A stretch of DNA of 64,000 bases, taken from assembly GCA_012931725.1 (NCBI GenBank), contig CM022948.1, positions 60,022,549-60,086,548 on the forward strand, read 5' to 3'. Numbering within the stretch: the first letter of the stretch is position 1; every line of letters starts with the position of its first letter. Positions 59,806 to 64,000 of this stretch are shown in pieces. Made by a program: the position numbers and the translations under genes. Source of the stretch: Litsea cubeba (lineage: Eukaryota; Streptophyta; Magnoliopsida; Laurales; Lauraceae). The notes under the pieces were generated by a model. The model was given only the letters and a program-made list of their open reading frames with translations, was not told the DNA's origin and made no database searches.

Positions 59806-60944
59806 TCACGTTGCAGTTTTCAGAACTTTCACTCTTCACACCCTTGTAAAAGAATTGACATATGCAAGGGATGCATAATCATTATAATCCCTTTGGATGC
59901 CGAAGCAGTATGGTGCACGTTCGTCTTCCACATAAGCATTGCAACAATGTTTTTTACCCCTTCCTATTTATGCATTCAAGTGAGCGTGTTTGTTTGCATG
60001 GAAATGGAACCTATGTATTTAAATGGGTCGATTTGTTTGCATGGAATTGGATACATGAGAATTCTGATGCAGGAGCGGATGTTCCTAGAACTAATTAATT
60101 ATGTGATTGATCAAGCCCTTTAGCCATTAGATCGATTTGATCGATCAAATTAGGTCATGATCCGTCTTAAATAGGGTAATTTAAATTCCAAATTAAATCG
60201 TGAAACTAGATGGCGTGCCACCTTTCCCAAAATCCCTCTAACTTAAAGGTGTCAAATATGACCCACTCAAACGGTTTGTATTGGAAGATTTGTATTGCCT
60301 ATTTTAGTGGAACAGGTCACTTCAGATAGGAAATTGAATATTTAAAATTGGATCTAGAATTGGGTTCAAATAATCAAACATTGGGCCCCAAAATCAGGCT
60401 ACACCTCATCCCATGGACATACAAGGCATCCACTGACACTTTTCATTCTTTTCTTATAATTGTTTGAGTTGTTCTTCCTTGTTATGTGTTATTCAGATTT
60501 CTTTATTATTAAGTTCTCTATTGTAATAAGATTAGATGAGTGGATGAGATTAGATTTAGGGTTTGATTTGAAGTTTTTAAAAGAAACTTTGTATAAATGG
60601 GGTGTAGTTGGATGCCCATCCCTAGTTGTTAGAAATTTCTCTTCAATAAATTGCTTTAGTGTGCAATTTTTTATCTTTCCTCCTCTGTTAAGCATCTCCC
60701 AGTGGATTGATGACATTTACGACGGATTTTCGCGATCAATGGTAAGAAAGTGATGCAGACGGAGGATCAAGATGTGGGGGTGGGTAGTGATTAGAATGGA
60801 GAGGGGTGTAGGTCAAGCTTTTGCCTGAAAATCTTGGCCTTACGTCAAATTCCACATCACGTGTGTAAAAGCTGAGAAACCTAGAAACCCAAATGCTCTC
60901 CGAAAATCTTCATTCATCATAATCTATCTTGCCAAGGAGGCATC
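59806..60944. other. Unassigned 1.1 kb between gypsy and copia elements
   Basis: Contains a short duplicated phrase (TTTGTTTGCATGGAA at 59,989 and 60,032) and otherwise no recognised feature. Confidence 0.4.
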
Positions 60945-61141
60945 TGTCAATATAAGCACAATCTCAGCAGACTCATTTAGGCCCATTTCTTGTATTGTAC
61001 TTAGTCAAGGCCCATTTATTGTATTGTACCTAGTCAAAGGATAATACTTAGTTGTTGCTACAGTTTAGGATCTGTTATACTTAATTGACTGTAATTAGGG
61101 CATTGAGCCCTACATATATGAAGAAGAGTCGACCCTCAAAG

Positions 61142-61454
61142 TGTTAAGTAGTTGTTTGTGCAGTTTCCTATCACCAATTGGTTTTGGGATTACTGGCTAG
61201 CAACTTTGACATGGTATCAGAGCCTGAGGTCTCGAGTTCGAAACCACGCAGGGAAGAAATGCCCCATGCCGCGTTGTGTGTTTGTGCGGTCGCAAAATGC
61301 GCAGGGCAAAAAGGCCCCATGCCGCGTTATAGTCTTGTGCGGGTGTGTGCTTCGGATCCGGGCGGTGTCCCGCCCGAGGGGGGGTGTTAAGTAGTTGTTT
61401 GTGCAGTTTCCTATCACCAGCTGGTTTTGGGATTACTGGCTAGCAACTTTGACA
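61142..61454 (+). mobile_element. Complete TRIM: 70-bp LTRs, PBS, PPT and perfect 5-bp duplication
   Basis: LTRs at 61,142-61,211 and 61,385-61,454 both run TGTTAAGTAG…ACTTTGACA and differ at two positions. The first is immediately followed by TGGTATCAGAGCC (61,212), an initiator tRNA-Met primer site. The second is immediately preceded by the polypurine GAGGGGGGG. CAAAG flanks both sides (61,137-61,141 and 61,455-61,459). The internal 173 bp has no coding but two copies of a GGCCCCATGCCGCGTT-type motif. Total 313 bp. This size and organisation is that of terminal-repeat retrotransposons in miniature, SMART-like, which depend on enzymes supplied in trans. Confidence 0.93.
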
Positions 61455-61511
61455 CAAAGGGCACTGTATTGAGTATTCTCTCAAATTTGCTTCCATTCTT
61501 TTACAGTGACA

Positions 61512-61524
61512 TGGTATCAGAGCC
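61512..61524 (+). promoter_or_regulatory. Copia primer-binding site
   Basis: TGGTATCAGAGCC directly after the CA end of the LTR, complementary to the 3' end of initiator tRNA-Met. Confidence 0.85.
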
Positions 61525-61911
61525 TTCTTTACAAGGATCTGTAGATCCTCCAAGACATCTTCCACATCTGGAAGCCCTCGGTGTGTCTCCGATCATCCCA
61601 GATCATCTCAGATCAGGTGTGGCCCACCTGAGATCTTCTTCAACAACTCCGCGGAACCAGACCATGTTGGTCGACTGGAATTGCTGGTATTTGTGGTGGT
61701 TTTTCAGGAATTTTTTTCCCATCCGAGTCTGCTATTGGTCTGCAATAGTGCTGTTGCCATATCTAAGCTAATTCCTGCTGATTCTTGTTGTTGTTGCTAT
61801 TTGCTAGTTACTGCTATTACTGCTGATTGATCATCCTTCTGATGTTCTGCTAGTAATTCCTCATTCTGGTTGTTTTCTGCTTTCTGGATTGATTGCTTGT
61901 TCTGGGTAGTC

Positions 61912-62814
61912 ATGGACAAATCTGAAATTATTACCCTGGTTAAGTTTGATGGCAGAAATCATACCTCATGGGCCTTCCAATTTTAAATTTACTTAGAAGG
62001 AAAGGAACTCTGGGCACACATTGATGGATCTGAACCTAAACCCGAGGACGATGACAAGAAGATTTTAGCTTAGAAAACTAAGGATGCTAAAATAAAAACC
62101 TGGTTACTGGGCTCAGTTAACCCACATTTTATCCTCAACCTCAGACCTTGCAAAACTGCCCGTGAAATGTGGGACTATCCTAAAAATATCTATTAACAAG
62201 GCAATGCTGCTCGTCAATTTCAATTAGAACTTGACATTTCTCAATTTACTTAAGGCACCAAGTCTGTTCAGGAGTATTATAATGGCTTTCGCAGACTGTG
62301 GTCCGAATATGATGAGATTAAGTTTGCCACGGTCTCTGAAGTTCTCCTTCCTGAACTACTTCCCTTACAGCAAAGTATCCATTAGGATCAGTTTCTTATG
62401 AAACGTCGTCTGGAGTTTGAGACAGTTATATCTAACTTGATGACCAGGGCTTCTATTCCTAGCTTGGATGACTGTCTTCAGGAGCTTCTACGGGAAGAAC
62501 GTCTAGTCACTAAAACTACTCTGGAACAACAGAGGTCTGTTAAGGCTCCGCTTGCCTATGTTGCTACAATCAGACCACCTCCTCGGGACATCAGTAAAGT
62601 TCAGTGCCATAACTGCAAGAAATATGGTCACTATGCAAATCAATACAAGGCAAAACTCTGCAGATATTGTAAGGCCATGGGTCATGTTATTGAAAAATGT
62701 CGGAAGAAGACTCGCAATTCTACTTCCCGCAACTATGTGCAGTCTGCCCCTGGTACATACACAGTGCCGTCGGCTCCTAGTGCTTACATAGTGACCACTC
62801 CACCATGGATTAAA
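61912..62814 (+). pseudogene. Copia gag, interrupted
   Basis: ATG at 61,912 begins a gag typical of copia (KFDGRNHTSWAF near the start, ELWAHIDGSEPKP), with stops around 61,985, 62,072, 62,195, 62,252 and 62,383. From 62,398 the frame is open and carries two zinc knuckles: CHNCKKYGHYANQY, with the last Cys replaced by Tyr, and the intact CRYCKAMGHVIEKC. Homology stops at about 62,814 where a palindrome-rich sequence begins. The protein would package element RNA; this copy is dead. Confidence 0.82.
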
Positions 62815-63010
62815 AAACCGGCCGATACCGGTTCGTATCGGCCGGTACGAACTGGTATCGGCCGGAACCGGTACGATATCGGGCTGAGATATCGGTTTCG
62901 AAAATATCGGCAAAAAATCCCCAAAATATCGGTATATATCGGCCGAGATGAACTTCGTCTCGGCCATAACGAGATATCGGCCGATATTTTCAAAATATCG
63001 GCCGATATCC
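62815..63010. repeat. Palindrome-rich TATCGGCCGATA cluster at the start of an insertion
   Basis: About 200 bp with roughly ten copies of ATCGGCCGATA/TATCGG in both orientations, including perfect local hairpins (GTTCGTA…TACGAAC). This looks like the subterminal repeat region of a DNA transposon inserted into copia gag. The insertion appears to run past 63,800; its other end is not recognised. Confidence 0.65.
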
Positions 63011-64000
63011 CTTAAAAAAACACTAACCCTAATTTTTTTCATATTTTTCATCTTCTTCCCCTCTCCTCTCATATCCAAATACCTTAGAGCAGCAGCCACA
63101 CATTCACACGTCCCTCTTGCATATTTTCTTCAAGAAAAAATTATTTAAGTAAGAGAAAATCATCTTAAAGCATTTTATTATGTATTTATGTGTTTATTTT
63201 TTTTTTTAGATGAAGCATGGAAATCATGAGAATGTCATTTGTGTTGTATTGTTCACTTAAAACTAAGTTAGATCTATATACTTTCATGCTAGATCTACTA
63301 CTCATACACATGATTTTGAATTTTTTTTCAATTTTTTTATTTTCGGATTTATTATGTATTTATGTGTTTTTTTTAAATGAAGCATTAAAATCATGAGAAT
63401 ATCACTTGTGTTGTGTTCTTCACTTAGAACTAAGTTAGATCTATATACTTTCATGCTAGATCTACTCATACACATGATTTTGTATATTTTTTTTAATTTT
63501 TTAATTTTCAAAATTTTTAATATTATAATAAAAATATATCTTTTTTTTGAAATTTCATCACAAATATGTTCTTTTAATGATTCATGGAGTGGGGGAAGGT
63601 ACTCATGGTCATCATGGGGGTTATGTTGGCCAACAAGGTGCCATGTATGAACATCATATGAATTATTCATATTACCCTAATTGGGTACCCCCTTCACCAA
63701 CACCGATAATGTCTATCGAACAGATATTAATTGAGCAAGGGAGGCTTCCCCCACCACCACATGATCCCCAACGACCTTTATATGCCCCTCTAATTTGATG
63801 ATTGAGTTAGTATTAAATGATGATTGATATGTTTGTTATCTACTTATCTTTATTTTCTTATATTTTACACTAATAAATTGATCATGAGCATTAATAATGG
63901 TTGCATTATATGAAATACTAGAGAAGAAAGCGAACAGCGACACAGACATGACTCATAACTTAAGGTGACCGAGATTTTGATTTAATGTTGTTACTAATGA
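63011..64000. other. Remainder of the insertion in copia gag
   Basis: Contains a 175-bp tandem duplication (about 63,180-63,300 and 63,355-63,480, both with GTTAGATCTATATACTTTCA and CTAGATCTACT) and a short open frame ending at 63,798 (NWVPPSPTPIMSIEQ, then LPPPPHDPQRPLYAP) after an AT-rich, intron-like stretch. I do not recognise the product; it may be a terminal exon fragment of the inserted element. Confidence 0.4.

Larger units (their letters stand above)
60945..62814 (+). mobile_element. Ty1/copia retrotransposon, 5' end (LTR, leader, gag), interrupted
   Basis: An LTR ends at 61,511 (…GTGACA), directly followed by the TGGTATCAGAGCC primer-binding site at 61,512; its left border is uncertain, about 60,945. 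A leader of 400 bp precedes gag at 61,912. The LTR is interrupted by a TRIM (61,142-61,454) and gag by another insertion at about 62,815. A 30-bp tandem duplication (AGGCCCATTTCTTGTATTGT and its neighbour) lies at 60,978-61,040. Pol is not in the window; it may continue beyond 64,000. Confidence 0.75.

Overview
This is a stretch of flowering-plant nuclear chromosome made almost entirely of nested, decayed transposable elements, with one host gene running through the right third. The evidence for a plant is direct: Ty3/gypsy and Ty1/copia polyproteins of plant lineages, an Au-type SINE, RTE and L1 LINEs, Helitrons, a CACTA transposon, fragments of plant-specific genes (cellulose synthase, granule-bound starch synthase, an AGD14-type ARF-GAP) and exons of the plastid ABC1-family gene ABC1K8/OSA1. 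The species cannot be read from the sequence.

Layout from left to right. About 1-11,480 is the 3' part of a large Tat-lineage Ty3/gypsy retrotransposon. It has a decayed pol end (RNase H, second RNase H, integrase), a tandem-repeat spacer, a long antisense gene with small introns encoding a plant-mobile-domain-like protein, more tandem repeats, a polypurine tract and an LTR of about 2.2 kb. About 11,490-11,993 is an L1 reverse-transcriptase remnant. From 12,092 to about 29,445 lie two related minus-strand Helitrons, joined head to tail at 15,508/15,511. The second carries a three-exon ARF-GAP fragment and a 10.2-kb CACTA transposon (18,177-28,389, perfect 32-bp terminal inverted repeats, TAC target duplication) whose cargo is the 5' parts of a CesA gene and a GBSSI gene: a Pack-CACTA. 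From 29,633 to 31,763 a plus-strand Helitron consists mostly of a tandem array of units of about 145 bp. From 32,381 to 34,299 is a large foldback (inverted-repeat) element. RTE LINE remnants lie at 34.6-35.0 kb and 39.5-41.96 kb, and a minus-strand copia pol remnant at 42.4-43.6 kb. Two SINEs with clear target-site duplications lie at 44.86 and 47.64 kb.

The host gene starts at 47,987. Exon 1 (ending 48,550) and exon 2 (55,052-55,195) join in phase and encode the start of an ABC1K8-like atypical kinase; the rest should lie beyond the window. Its first coding intron of 6.5 kb holds a 2.27-kb solo LTR inserted in a small satellite. Its second intron, if the gene is intact, holds a degenerate gypsy element (57.4-59.8 kb) and a copia element (about 60.95 kb onward). 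The copia 5' LTR carries a complete 313-bp TRIM with 70-bp LTRs and a perfect CAAAG duplication, and its gag is broken by a palindrome-rich insertion.

Apart from ABC1K8 nothing here looks like a working host gene. The biology is in the nesting order and in the gene-fragment capture by the CACTA and Helitron elements. I found no CRISPR array, operon, rRNA or functional tRNA gene.
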